The position numbers and the translations under genes are program-made. Below are positions 15,565-22,355 of a stretch of 42,908 nucleotides of DNA, piece by piece. The DNA comes from JANNWF01 sp052390415 (lineage in GTDB: Bacteria > Pseudomonadota > Gammaproteobacteria > Xanthomonadales > Xanthomonadaceae): positions 1 through 42,908 of the forward strand of contig JBQTGY010000061.1 of NCBI GenBank assembly GCA_052390415.1, read 5' to 3'. The notes under the pieces were generated by a model. The model ran no database searches and was not told the DNA's origin. It saw nothing but the letters and a program-made list of their open reading frames with translations. Numbering within the stretch: position 1 is the stretch's first letter; the number at the start of each line of letters is the position of its first letter.

Positions 15565-16959
15565 ATGCGTATCAAGTTCATTCTGCCGGCGCTGACCGAG
15601 GCAACCAGCCCCTTCTTCCGGCCGATCAAATATTCGTTGTTCCCGCCGCTCGGTCTCGCGACGCTGGCAGCATACTGCTCACCCTCAGACGAGGTGACGC
15701 TGGTCGACGAGCATGTCGAATCCCTGCGTCTGGATGACGATCCACAGCTGGTGGTGATCCAGGTCTACATCACCAACGCGCACCGCGCTTACGAAATTGC
15801 TGATGTCTACCGCGCGCGCGGTTGTCTGGTGGTGCTGGGTGGCTTGCACGTCACCTCGCTGCCGGATGAGGCCGCCATGCACGCCGACGCGGTTTGCCTG
15901 GGTCCGGGCGAAGACATCTTCCCGCGGATGCTCGCTGACGTGCGCAGCAGACAACTACAACCGCGCTACGTCGCGCAGACGCGGACGCTGCTGGGGGCAC
16001 CTCCGGTGCGCCGTGATCTGATCCGACGCGCGTTGTATTTGGTGCCGAACTCGCTCGTGGTTTCGCGCGGTTGTCCGCACCACTGCGACTTTTGTTACAA
16101 GGATGCGTTTTACGCCGGTGGACGCGGCTTTTATACGCAAGCCGTGGACGCGGCGCTGGCAGAAATTCAGCGCCTACCCGGCCGCCATCTGTATTTCCTC
16201 GACGATCACCTGCTTGGCCACCAGCGCTTCGCGCAGGCGCTGTTTGCCGGCATGCGTGGCATGGGCCGCTTGTTTCAGGGCGCCTCCACGGTCGACGCGA
16301 TCTTGCGCGGCGATACCATCGAACGCGCCGCAGAGGCCGGCTTGCGCAGCATTTTCATCGGCTTCGAAAGTTTGTCGGACGCCAATCTGCTGGCTTCCAA
16401 CAAGACCCAGAACTTGCGGCAGAGTTATCAGCTCGCCATCGCTCGCCTGCACGCGCTCGGTATCGCGATCAACGGAAGCTTCGTGTTCGGCCTCGACGAA
16501 GATCACGAAGATGTGTTCGCGCGCACCGTCGAGTGGGCAGTGGGCCAAGGCCTGACCACTGCGACTTTCCATGTCGCAACGCCGTATCCGGGCACCGCCT
16601 ACCACGCACGCATTGAAGCCGAAGGCCGCCTGCTGCACTCCGACTGGCGACGCTACGACACCCGCCATGCGGTGTTCACGCCTCGACACATGAGCGCGGC
16701 AACACTCGAACGCGGCTACTGGCGCGCCTACCGGGACTTTTATCGCTGGTCCAACATCGCCCGTGCAGCCGCAAGCGGTGGCACGCTGACACACCGCTTG
16801 CACCGATTCGCTTACGCGGCCGGTTGGAAGAAGTTTGAGCCACTGTGGGATGTGCTGATCCGTACCCGCCGTCTGGCCAACATGCTGCCGCTGCTCGAAG
16901 GAATTCTGGATCGACCGGAGCGCCGCACGCTGGCTGCACCCACCACGAGCGAAGCGTGA
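15565..16959 (+). CDS. Cobalamin-binding-type radical SAM enzyme
   Basis: The protein (464 aa) has an N-terminal B12-binding-like Rossmann domain to about residue 130 (KFILPAL at the start, then VIQVYITNAHRAYEIADVYRARG, then VLGGLHVTSLPDEA). A radical SAM core follows, with RGCPHHCDFCYKDAF giving the CxxxCxxC iron-sulfur cysteines 170, 174 and 177. Later core motifs are YFLDDHLLG and IFIGFESLSDANL. A C-terminal domain of about 120 residues contains VFTPRHMS and WRAYRDFYRW. Class B radical SAM enzymes of this layout commonly methylate unreactive carbons or do ring chemistry. The DxHxxG motif that ligates cobalamin is not evident, so B12 may be held differently or not at all. It is coupled (GTGA) to a sugar transferase gene. 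Confidence 0.85.
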   Translation: MRIKFILPALTEATSPFFRPIKYSLFPPLGLATLAAYCSPSDEVTLVDEHVESLRLDDDPQLVVIQVYITNAHRAYEIADVYRARGCLVVLGGLHVTSLPDEAAMHADAVCLGPGEDIFPRMLADVRSRQLQPRYVAQTRTLLGAPPVRRDLIRRALYLVPNSLVVSRGCPHHCDFCYKDAFYAGGRGFYTQAVDAALAEIQRLPGRHLYFLDDHLLGHQRFAQALFAGMRGMGRLFQGASTVDAILRGDTIERAAEAGLRSIFIGFESLSDANLLASNKTQNLRQSYQLAIARLHALGIAINGSFVFGLDEDHEDVFARTVEWAVGQGLTTATFHVATPYPGTAYHARIEAEGRLLHSDWRRYDTRHAVFTPRHMSAATLERGYWRAYRDFYRWSNIARAAASGGTLTHRLHRFAYAAGWKKFEPLWDVLIRTRRLANMLPLLEGILDRPERRTLAAPTTSEA

Positions 16960-17498
16960 ACCGCGCCGCGGACCTCACCTGCTGCATGCTCGCCGCGCCG
17001 TTGCTCGTGCCGCTTTACCTGCTGATCGCGCTCGCGATCCTGCTCGACGATGGCGGCCCGATCCTGTTCCGGCAGGCGCGTTTGGGCGTTGGCCGAAGGC
17101 CCTTCGCGATATACAAATTCCGCACGATGCGGGGCACGCAGGTCACCCGCATCGGTGCCTGGCTGCGTCGATGTGGACTTGATGAAACCGCGCAGATCCT
17201 CAACGTGCTGCGCGGCGAGATGAGCTGGATCGGCCCACGCCCACTCACACCTGCGGATGTCCAGCGCCTGGGTTGGAGCGGAACTCAGCACGACCCGCGT
17301 TTTCGCATTCGCCCCGGCATCACCGGTCTCGCACAACTCTACGGCGGCGTCGGCGCCGCTTGGACGCGCGGCATCGACCGCGTGTATCGGCGCAAGCGTG
17401 GATTGGCAATGGATGTGTGGATCGTCGGCTGGTCGCTGGCGGTCAACTTGCTGGGCAAGCAGCGTGTTCGCCGTCGACTTCGCCAAATGCGGAACTGA
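16956..17498 (+). CDS. Bacterial sugar-phosphate transferase (lipid-linked glycan initiation type)
   Basis: The protein (180 aa) starts MNRAADLTCCMLAAPLLVPLYLLIALAILLDDG: one membrane helix followed by the catalytic domain. Conserved motifs of the polyprenyl-phosphate sugar-1-phosphate transferase family are RQARLGVGRRPFAIYKFRTM, RRCGLDETAQILNVLRGEMSW, IGPRPLTPAD and RPGITGLAQLYG. The enzyme moves a sugar phosphate from a nucleotide sugar to undecaprenyl phosphate. Its small size matches monotopic transferases of the PglC type. The start GTG overlaps the radical SAM stop, so the two products probably serve one glycan or glycolipid pathway (inference). No other polysaccharide genes are adjacent. 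Confidence 0.88.
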   Translation: MNRAADLTCCMLAAPLLVPLYLLIALAILLDDGGPILFRQARLGVGRRPFAIYKFRTMRGTQVTRIGAWLRRCGLDETAQILNVLRGEMSWIGPRPLTPADVQRLGWSGTQHDPRFRIRPGITGLAQLYGGVGAAWTRGIDRVYRRKRGLAMDVWIVGWSLAVNLLGKQRVRRRLRQMRN

Positions 17499-17551
17499 GC
17501 CACCGGAGACGCATGCCAGCCCGTTGCTTCAATGCCAGACGCAGCTGCATT

Positions 17552-17878
17552 TCATGGGCTGATTAGCAGCTCTGCGGGTCGTTCGAACCACAATGCAGAG
17601 CTGTCCAGGTAGAGTTCAATGAGCACGATTTTCGCTTCCTCGATAACCATCACCCGGCCGTGATTCTTGCCGAGAAATGCGCCGGGAGTGACGCGATGCG
17701 AGACACCTGTGGGGTCCACTACCGTTGCCACGACGCCGTCCCTCGTCGATTCGCGTCCGGTATACCGTAGAGACGTCAAGTCGAACGCCTCTAGTGGTTC
17801 GGATGGCCTTGTCGCTCCGACAGGTGCCGCGAAGAGGACGGCCCAGAGCATCACCAGGAGAAGTAGGAATCGAGCCAT
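17552..17878 (-). CDS. Secreted PilP-like protein
   Basis: The protein (108 aa) has a signal peptide (MARFLLLLVMLWAVLFAAPVGA), then the core LEAFDLTSLRYTGRESTRDGVVATVVDPTGVSHRVTPGAFLGKNHGRVMVIEEAKIVLIELYLDSSALWFERPAELLIS. This is the PilP pattern of type IV pilus assembly: a V-P-x-G strand, then the hallmark GKNHGR turn, then strands ending W-x-E-R. Genuine PilP proteins are about 170-180 aa lipoproteins in pilMNOPQ operons. This one lacks a lipobox Cys and is alone. I infer an orphan paralogue of the PilP beta-domain, possibly a secretin partner. It lies just downstream of the M28 peptidase gene (33-base gap). Confidence 0.72.
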   Translation of the reverse strand: MARFLLLLVMLWAVLFAAPVGATRPSEPLEAFDLTSLRYTGRESTRDGVVATVVDPTGVSHRVTPGAFLGKNHGRVMVIEEAKIVLIELYLDSSALWFERPAELLISP

Positions 17879-17911
17879 TGGATGCCGTATTCGATGTAGG
17901 CGTGCCGACCT

Positions 17912-19600
17912 TCAGGGCGCCGCGAAGCGCTCGCCAAAAAAATTGCCCGTGTTCCAGACCGGCGCCTTGGCGGCGGCGCCGATGCGCTGACCCATCCGCA
18001 GGTTGAGCGTTGCGAGGCGTGCGGCGGTGGGATAGTGGATGCTTGCGCCAATCTCGCCGGGGCCGATCCCATCGCTGGGCTGGTGATAGTGCTGGCGACG
18101 GAAGTCGACCAGTTGTTGCCGCGCGTCGACACCCGCTACCGTGCTGGTAATGCCACCCTTGACTGACAACGCCGGGATGCCACGACGCACGAAGGAAAAC
18201 TGGTCGCTGCGGATGAAGCTGACTTCTTCCGGGAACGGATCGGCCGTGATGGTAATGCCCAGTTCGGCGGCAGCGCCCTGCACTTCTGCATTGAGGCTGC
18301 TGTGCTCCATGCCGATGGTGATGGCGTCACTGTGCGCGGTGAGTATGACCGGCATGTCCATGTTGAGGTTGGCGACCAGACGACCCGCAACGCCGGGATT
18401 GCGCGCGAAATGATCAGAGCCGAGCAAGCCTTTCTCTTCGGCCGTGACCGCCACGAACAGTTGCGAACGCGCCGTGCGCGGCAGCGCTGCGGCTAGCCGC
18501 GCGGTCTCCATCAGCACCGCCGAACCCAGCGCATTGTCCAGCGCACCATTGTGGATGCCGTCGCCATCGACTTCGGCGCCAATGCCCAGATGATCGAGAT
18601 GGGCGGTGTAGACCACGAACTCCTCGGCCAACTGGGGATCGCTGCCACGTAGCACACCAACTACATTGAAGCTGCCCAGCGCTTCCAGCGTCGAGCCTCC
18701 GCTGATGCGCGCCTGACCGGGCAGATCAAACGACTGTGCCTCGCCTGCTTTGATGCGGCGAAACACCTCCTCGGCATTTTGCGGTGTGCCATCGAACAGT
18801 TTGCTGGCCGCAGCGACGCTGATCCCTACGCTGCCTTGCAACTGCGGAAACGTGTCGACCGGCGCGCCCTGTGCATCGCGCAGCCGCATGCCCGCACGTT
18901 GCCAATTCGCGGCGTTGCGGGCCCAGGGCGAATTCTTTTCGCGCTCGGGATCGGCGATGTAGATCACGCCGATGGCACCGCGTTCGGCAAGCGCCGCCTG
19001 CTTTTCGCGATTGGATGAATACAGGGCACGTGCATCTTTCTCGAAGCGCGCCGGTGCGCCGCCCACCACCACGGCGATCTTGCCGCGCACGTCCACGCCA
19101 GCGAAGTCGTCGTGCTTGAAGGCCGGCGCCACCACGCCATGGCCGACATACACCAGCGGCGCCACGACCTCCCATGCCGGCACGTCGAAGCCGATACCCG
19201 GCAGGTATTCCTCCTCGAAGCGGAATTCGACCCTGCCGCCGTCGCGCTCCAACACAAACTGTGAGCCCTCTCGAACCAACTTCCCACGCAGCAGCGGCAC
19301 CGCTTGCAGCCAGCCGCCGTCGTCGCCTGCCGGTTGCAGGCCGGCCTGCGCGAACTGGCTGGAAACATACAGCGCTGCCAGTTCATGGCCACGCGTGCCG
19401 GCTTCGCGGCCTTCAAGGCGATCGTCCGCCAGAAAGGCGACATGCGCGGCGATGCGATGCGGGTCGGCAGACGTAGATGGTGCAAGTGTTTCGGTGGCCG
19501 CGGGCGTTGCCGCCGATTCCAGAGCCAACGCGCCAGGCATCATCGCGCTGTAGCCGGCCACCAGGAACAAGGGAACAAACAAGATCGAGGCAGAGCGCAT
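17912..19600 (-). CDS. Secreted M28-family zinc peptidase with PA domain
   Basis: The protein has 562 aa and a signal peptide (ASILFVPLFLVAGYSAMMPGALA). A protease-associated insert is visible at about residues 140-290 (VVAPLVYVGHGVVAPAFKHDDFAGVDVRGKIAVVVGG). The di-zinc catalytic domain shows YTAHLDHLGIG (His, Asp), NGALDNALGSA (Asp), VTAEEKGLLGSDHF (catalytic Glu pair), NLNMDMP (Asp) and HYHQPSD (His). These are all the expected M28 ligands. It should be an extracytoplasmic aminopeptidase or carboxypeptidase. It stands upstream of the PilP-like gene and downstream, on the same strand, of the AbiE genes. Confidence 0.92.
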   Translation of the reverse strand: MRSASILFVPLFLVAGYSAMMPGALALESAATPAATETLAPSTSADPHRIAAHVAFLADDRLEGREAGTRGHELAALYVSSQFAQAGLQPAGDDGGWLQAVPLLRGKLVREGSQFVLERDGGRVEFRFEEEYLPGIGFDVPAWEVVAPLVYVGHGVVAPAFKHDDFAGVDVRGKIAVVVGGAPARFEKDARALYSSNREKQAALAERGAIGVIYIADPEREKNSPWARNAANWQRAGMRLRDAQGAPVDTFPQLQGSVGISVAAASKLFDGTPQNAEEVFRRIKAGEAQSFDLPGQARISGGSTLEALGSFNVVGVLRGSDPQLAEEFVVYTAHLDHLGIGAEVDGDGIHNGALDNALGSAVLMETARLAAALPRTARSQLFVAVTAEEKGLLGSDHFARNPGVAGRLVANLNMDMPVILTAHSDAITIGMEHSSLNAEVQGAAAELGITITADPFPEEVSFIRSDQFSFVRRGIPALSVKGGITSTVAGVDARQQLVDFRRQHYHQPSDGIGPGEIGASIHYPTAARLATLNLRMGQRIGAAAKAPVWNTGNFFGERFAAP

Positions 19601-19671
19601 CGGCGACTTCAGAGGTTGGACAATGGCTCGATCCTAACAGTCACGCGTGCGCGTGCCCGTCAACGACGGAT

Positions 19672-20526
19672 TCAGCCCAGTCTTTCGACCTTGGCCGACA
19701 TAAAGCCCGCGCTCCACAGACGCAGACTGTTTTGTTGTGTGGCGTCGAGGAACCGCCGCACGTCCTCAGCCGCGGCCTGCCAATCGATGGCCGCAATCCT
19801 TTCCAGCAAGGCCACTTGCAGCCAGCCTGTATCGACGGTGATCGACCGCCCCTGCCACGGCCCTTGCTGGATCAAGGCCGCCTGCAACAGGGCAAGATTC
19901 GGGTGGATGCCCTGCGCCACGTACCAGCCGAAATCGAACCAGTCGCGGCCCTTGAGGAAGCGGCGGCAAAGCAGCGCGTGGATCTTGAGTGCGAAGTTGC
20001 TGGGCAGGTCCTGGTGCGTGACTTCAAAGTCCAGCGGGAAGTCTAGATAGCTGTGCGCAAACCCGGAACCCGCCGGCGGATTGACGTCGATCTCGAGCTT
20101 GATGCGCAGCGACCTGTCGGTCGGTCCATGGACAAAGCTCAGGTCCAATTGCTGGCCGATGGAGTCGTCCTTGAGCAGTGCCATACGCACCGCCCTGTCC
20201 ATGCGACTCTTGTCCAGCACTTCGCACTTCATGCCGAATTCATCCAGTACCTCGGTCAGTGGCCGCAGGTAGCGCGCCCAGTCGAACGACGCATCGGGAG
20301 ACTTCAGGATGAAATCCAGGTCTTCGGAGAAGCGCGGCAGCTGGTGCAGAATCCGGAGGCTGGTGCCACCCTGGAACGCCGCGACTTCGAAGAAGTGTGC
20401 GCGCCACAGCGCATATAGCGCGACTTCCTGGAGAATCTCCTTGAGCGCGCGCGTTTCCTCAAGTGCATTGCCCGCGCGGTAGCGCAGCAGACGTTGCCGA
20501 ATGATCTCAATCATTGCGCATTTCAA
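19672..20526 (-). CDS. abiEii: AbiEii-type nucleotidyltransferase toxin
   Basis: The protein (284 aa) is a DNA polymerase beta-like nucleotidyltransferase of the AbiEii/AbiGii family. Motifs are FQGGTSLRIL (residues 52-60), RFSEDLDFIL with the two metal-binding Asp, a later acidic strand LRIKLEIDVN, and LKGRDWFDFGWYV, the KxRDxxD motif. AbiE is a type IV toxin-antitoxin and phage-abortive system; related MenT toxins block translation by modifying tRNA. The antitoxin gene lies 13 bases upstream, the standard order for AbiEi-AbiEii. An in-frame ATG four codons in (20514) is an equally possible start. Confidence 0.9.
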   Translation of the reverse strand: MKCAMIEIIRQRLLRYRAGNALEETRALKEILQEVALYALWRAHFFEVAAFQGGTSLRILHQLPRFSEDLDFILKSPDASFDWARYLRPLTEVLDEFGMKCEVLDKSRMDRAVRMALLKDDSIGQQLDLSFVHGPTDRSLRIKLEIDVNPPAGSGFAHSYLDFPLDFEVTHQDLPSNFALKIHALLCRRFLKGRDWFDFGWYVAQGIHPNLALLQAALIQQGPWQGRSITVDTGWLQVALLERIAAIDWQAAAEDVRRFLDATQQNSLRLWSAGFMSAKVERLG

Positions 20527-20539
20527 TCATCGCCAGCCC

Positions 20540-21193
20540 TCAATCATTACCAAGTTCCTTGGCGAGCGCAGACAGAAATACCTGCGTCCGTCGTTGGCTG
20601 TAAACATCCAGCAAGGCGCGATTCTGTGCGCCGGTAATCGTGCGCAATTGGCTTTGATCGATGCGCATGCCATCGATCAGCCAGTCGATCCCCTGCCATT
20701 CCTGTTTGCGCAAGCAGACCAGGTCCATCAAGGCGCGAAGCGGGCTCGCCACCAGTGCCACCTGCTCATCGAGCACAAGCCTTTCGATCAAGACAAGAAG
20801 GCCGCCTGACTTGAGCGCCAGCGGATGAAACGAAAAGCTTCCAAACACCTCGTGCTGGTACTCCAACGACTTGCGGCCAGGGCTGACGCTTGCAACGCTG
20901 GCCACGGCCTCAGGAATCCAGCCGTGGTAAGCCAGCGCCGTCTCGAAGGACACGTAGCTGCCGGCATCAAAAGCCTGGGCAAGCGCAAACGGGTGCGCGG
21001 GCCGGCTGCGCAACCGCCTAGCCAACAGATAGCGGCCACGGCGTAGACGAATCAGTTCGCCCGCAGCCATCGCCCGATTGACCAAGTGATGGCGGCGCTG
21101 ATCGCTGCCGTCGAGCAGGCGGCGCAGCTGCCCGTCCGACAACACCCGATCAGCCAGGCCACGCTCGACGAGTTGTTGGGTCAATGTTTGCAT
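20540..21193 (-). CDS. abiEi: AbiEi-type antitoxin and autorepressor
   Basis: The protein (217 aa) has an N-terminal winged helix (LVERGLADRVLSDGQLRRLLDGSDQRRHHLVNRAMAAGELIRLRRGRYLL) and a C-terminal domain (SYVSFETALAYHGWIPEAVASVASVSPGRKS) typical of AbiEi antitoxins. In characterised AbiE systems this protein represses its own promoter by binding inverted repeats and neutralises AbiEii without stable contact. Matching palindromes occur 10 bases upstream of this start codon (21203-21239). The gene heads the two-gene operon and is divergent from the restriction locus, so one control region may serve both. Confidence 0.9.
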   Translation of the reverse strand: MQTLTQQLVERGLADRVLSDGQLRRLLDGSDQRRHHLVNRAMAAGELIRLRRGRYLLARRLRSRPAHPFALAQAFDAGSYVSFETALAYHGWIPEAVASVASVSPGRKSLEYQHEVFGSFSFHPLALKSGGLLVLIERLVLDEQVALVASPLRALMDLVCLRKQEWQGIDWLIDGMRIDQSQLRTITGAQNRALLDVYSQRRTQVFLSALAKELGND

Positions 21194-21202
21194 TAAGCCC
21201 GA

Positions 21203-21239
21203 TCAGGAAATTCCTGAAACTTCCACTTTCAGGAAGTTT
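21203..21239. promoter_or_regulatory. Paired palindromes, likely AbiEi operator
   Basis: A perfect 15-base palindrome TCAGGAAATTCCTGA (21203-21217) is followed at once by an 8-base inverted repeat AAACTTCC/GGAAGTTT (21217-21224 and 21232-21239). Both share the core AGGAA/TTCCT, and they lie directly before the antitoxin start codon. Known AbiEi proteins bind inverted repeats in this position, so autoregulation is the natural reading. Confidence 0.72.
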
Positions 21240-21270
21240 GGACTCAGATTATGCCAACGTCAACATAAAC

Positions 21271-21360
21271 GTAGGTTGTCTACTGCAAAGATATTGCTTG
21301 ACAGGCGCGCTTTCGCTCTACAGAATCTCACACTATCGACAGTAGGCCGTCTATTGCAGG
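21271..21360 (+). repeat. Imperfect direct repeats GTAGGnnGTCTAnTGCA
   Basis: The sequence at 21271-21289 recurs with four or five changes at 21342-21360, 71 bases later. The shared frame is GTAGG, two variable bases, GTCTA, one variable base, TGCA. The two copies bracket the candidate promoter at 21298-21326. They could be regulator sites. Only two copies are visible and there is no array, so this is not a CRISPR. Confidence 0.45.
21298..21326 (+). promoter_or_regulatory. Candidate promoter for the Cas2-like/hsd operon
   Basis: A perfect -35 box TTGACA (21298-21303) is followed after 17 bases by CAGAAT (21321-21326), a weak -10 match. It points toward the gene at 21448 and leaves a leader of roughly 115 bases that contains a stable hairpin. 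There is no experimental support. Confidence 0.45.
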
Positions 21361-21381
21361 CCCCTTCGGTCGATGAAAGAT

Positions 21382-21409
21382 GGCGCGACAGGTTGCAGCC
21401 TGCCGCGCC
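21382..21409 (+). promoter_or_regulatory. Leader hairpin upstream of the Cas2-like gene
   Basis: GGCGCGACAGG and CCTGCCGCGCC flank a six-base loop (TTGCAG) and pair with one mismatch, giving a GC-rich stem in the transcript leader. It ends 38 bases before the start codon at 21448. No T-run follows, so it is more likely a structured leader than a terminator. Confidence 0.45.
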
Positions 21410-21447
21410 GGCTCGATTCCCCACAGCAAATCAGGAGACGACAAGCA

Positions 21448-21729
21448 ATGAAAGCGTACCAAATCAGCTACGACCTGCGTAAAACCCGTGACTACGCAGC
21501 ACTTTACGAGCGAATCAAGCAGTACGGAACGTTCGCGCATGCACTCGAATCTACTTGGGTGATCGTCACGAACCAGAGTGCAACCCAGATTCGGGACAAT
21601 CTGGCCCAAGCAATGGATAGCGATGACGGCCTGCTGGTGACCTTCTTGGCGGGTGAAGCGGCATGGCGCGGACTTAGCGACCAAGTCAGCCGCTGGCTCA
21701 AGGAACAACTCGAGCGCAAGCCCGCGTAA
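21448..21729 (+). CDS. SinR-family Cas2-like small protein
   Basis: The protein (93 aa) reads MKAYQISYDLRKTRDYAALYERIKQYGTFAHALESTWVI at its start, then LLVTFLAGEAAWRGLSDQVSRWLKEQLE. This is the compact ferredoxin-like pattern of stand-alone Cas2/SinR-family proteins: a first strand ending YDL, a helix, a strand V-I-V-T, a helix and a last strand. The Asp after the first strand (SYDLRK) matches the position of the metal-binding Asp of Cas2 nucleases. No CRISPR array or cas1 is present. It is the first gene before the type I restriction genes, separated from the half-HsdS gene by a terminator-like hairpin. AGGAG lies upstream of its ATG. Role in the locus is unknown; nuclease or VapD-like activity is possible. 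Confidence 0.78.
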   Translation: MKAYQISYDLRKTRDYAALYERIKQYGTFAHALESTWVIVTNQSATQIRDNLAQAMDSDDGLLVTFLAGEAAWRGLSDQVSRWLKEQLERKPA

Positions 21730-21734
21730 GCCAC

Positions 21735-21760
21735 AGGGCGCCATGGATGGCGCCCTCTTT
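21735..21760 (+). terminator. Terminator-like hairpin between Cas2-like gene and half-hsdS
   Basis: AGGGCGCC and GGCGCCCT pair perfectly around ATGGAT (which can add AT/AT pairs), followed by CTTT. It starts five bases after the stop of the Cas2-like gene. The T-tract is short, so it probably attenuates rather than fully stops transcription into the hsd genes. Confidence 0.6.
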
Positions 21761-21780
21761 ACCCTTGTCAGGCCGCAACC

Positions 21781-22350
21781 ATGCACAAATCACTAGACCA
21801 ACTCGCCGAAATCCGCAGCGGCTACAGCTTCCGAACCGGACTCACGCATGAGGACGACGGCCCGATTGGCGTGCTGCAAATCAAGGACATCAAGCTCGCG
21901 GCACCCATCGACCCCGCATCCTTGACCCGAATCCGCTGGACTCTTCCCAGCGAGCCTCCCTTCCTGCGGGCCGGCGACATCGTGTTGCCCGCGCGGGGCG
22001 AGCACTACCCCGCCACCCTGCTGCAAGACAATGCGCCGCTAGTCGCCAGCAGTCAGCTCTACGTGCTGACGCCAAACACCTCGCGCGTGCTTGCCGACTA
22101 TCTGTGCTGGGTTTTGAATCAGAAGGACGCTCGCAGCTACATACTCAAGAACCGTGCCGGCAGCAGCATCCCGATGCTGAGCGTGTCGGCGCTCGCATCG
22201 CTGCCGGTTCCCGTGCCATCGCTGCCAACCCAGCGTCGCATCGCCAACCTTCATCTGTTGTGGCAGCGCGAACACACGCTGACGCAGCAACTGCTTGAAA
22301 CCCGACGCCAGATCCTCGAGCGCGTCTTCCACCAGCTGCTGGAATCCTGA
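21781..22350 (+). CDS. Single-domain type I restriction specificity subunit (half HsdS)
   Basis: The protein has 189 aa, about half a normal HsdS. It contains one target recognition domain (SLDQLAEIRSGYSFRTGL at the front, LKNRAGSSIPMLSVSALASLPVPVPSLPTQRRI at the back) and one conserved coiled-coil spacer (LHLLWQREHTLTQQLLETRRQILERVFHQLL). Single-domain S proteins can work as dimers that read a symmetric site. It lies 5 bases upstream of hsdM. A second, full-length HsdS is encoded downstream, so the operon has two specificity genes. The ending is clean and it does not look truncated. Confidence 0.82.
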   Translation: MHKSLDQLAEIRSGYSFRTGLTHEDDGPIGVLQIKDIKLAAPIDPASLTRIRWTLPSEPPFLRAGDIVLPARGEHYPATLLQDNAPLVASSQLYVLTPNTSRVLADYLCWVLNQKDARSYILKNRAGSSIPMLSVSALASLPVPVPSLPTQRRIANLHLLWQREHTLTQQLLETRRQILERVFHQLLES

Positions 22351-22355
22351 AATCA

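Noticed and set aside
21271..21360. CRISPR array beside the Cas2-like gene
   Set aside because: Only two imperfect 19-base repeats exist, with one 52-base gap and no cas1; too few for an array.
21781..22350. Half HsdS as a truncated pseudogene
   Set aside because: It has a complete recognition domain, a complete coiled-coil spacer, clean ends and tight spacing to hsdM, so it looks like a real single-domain S protein.
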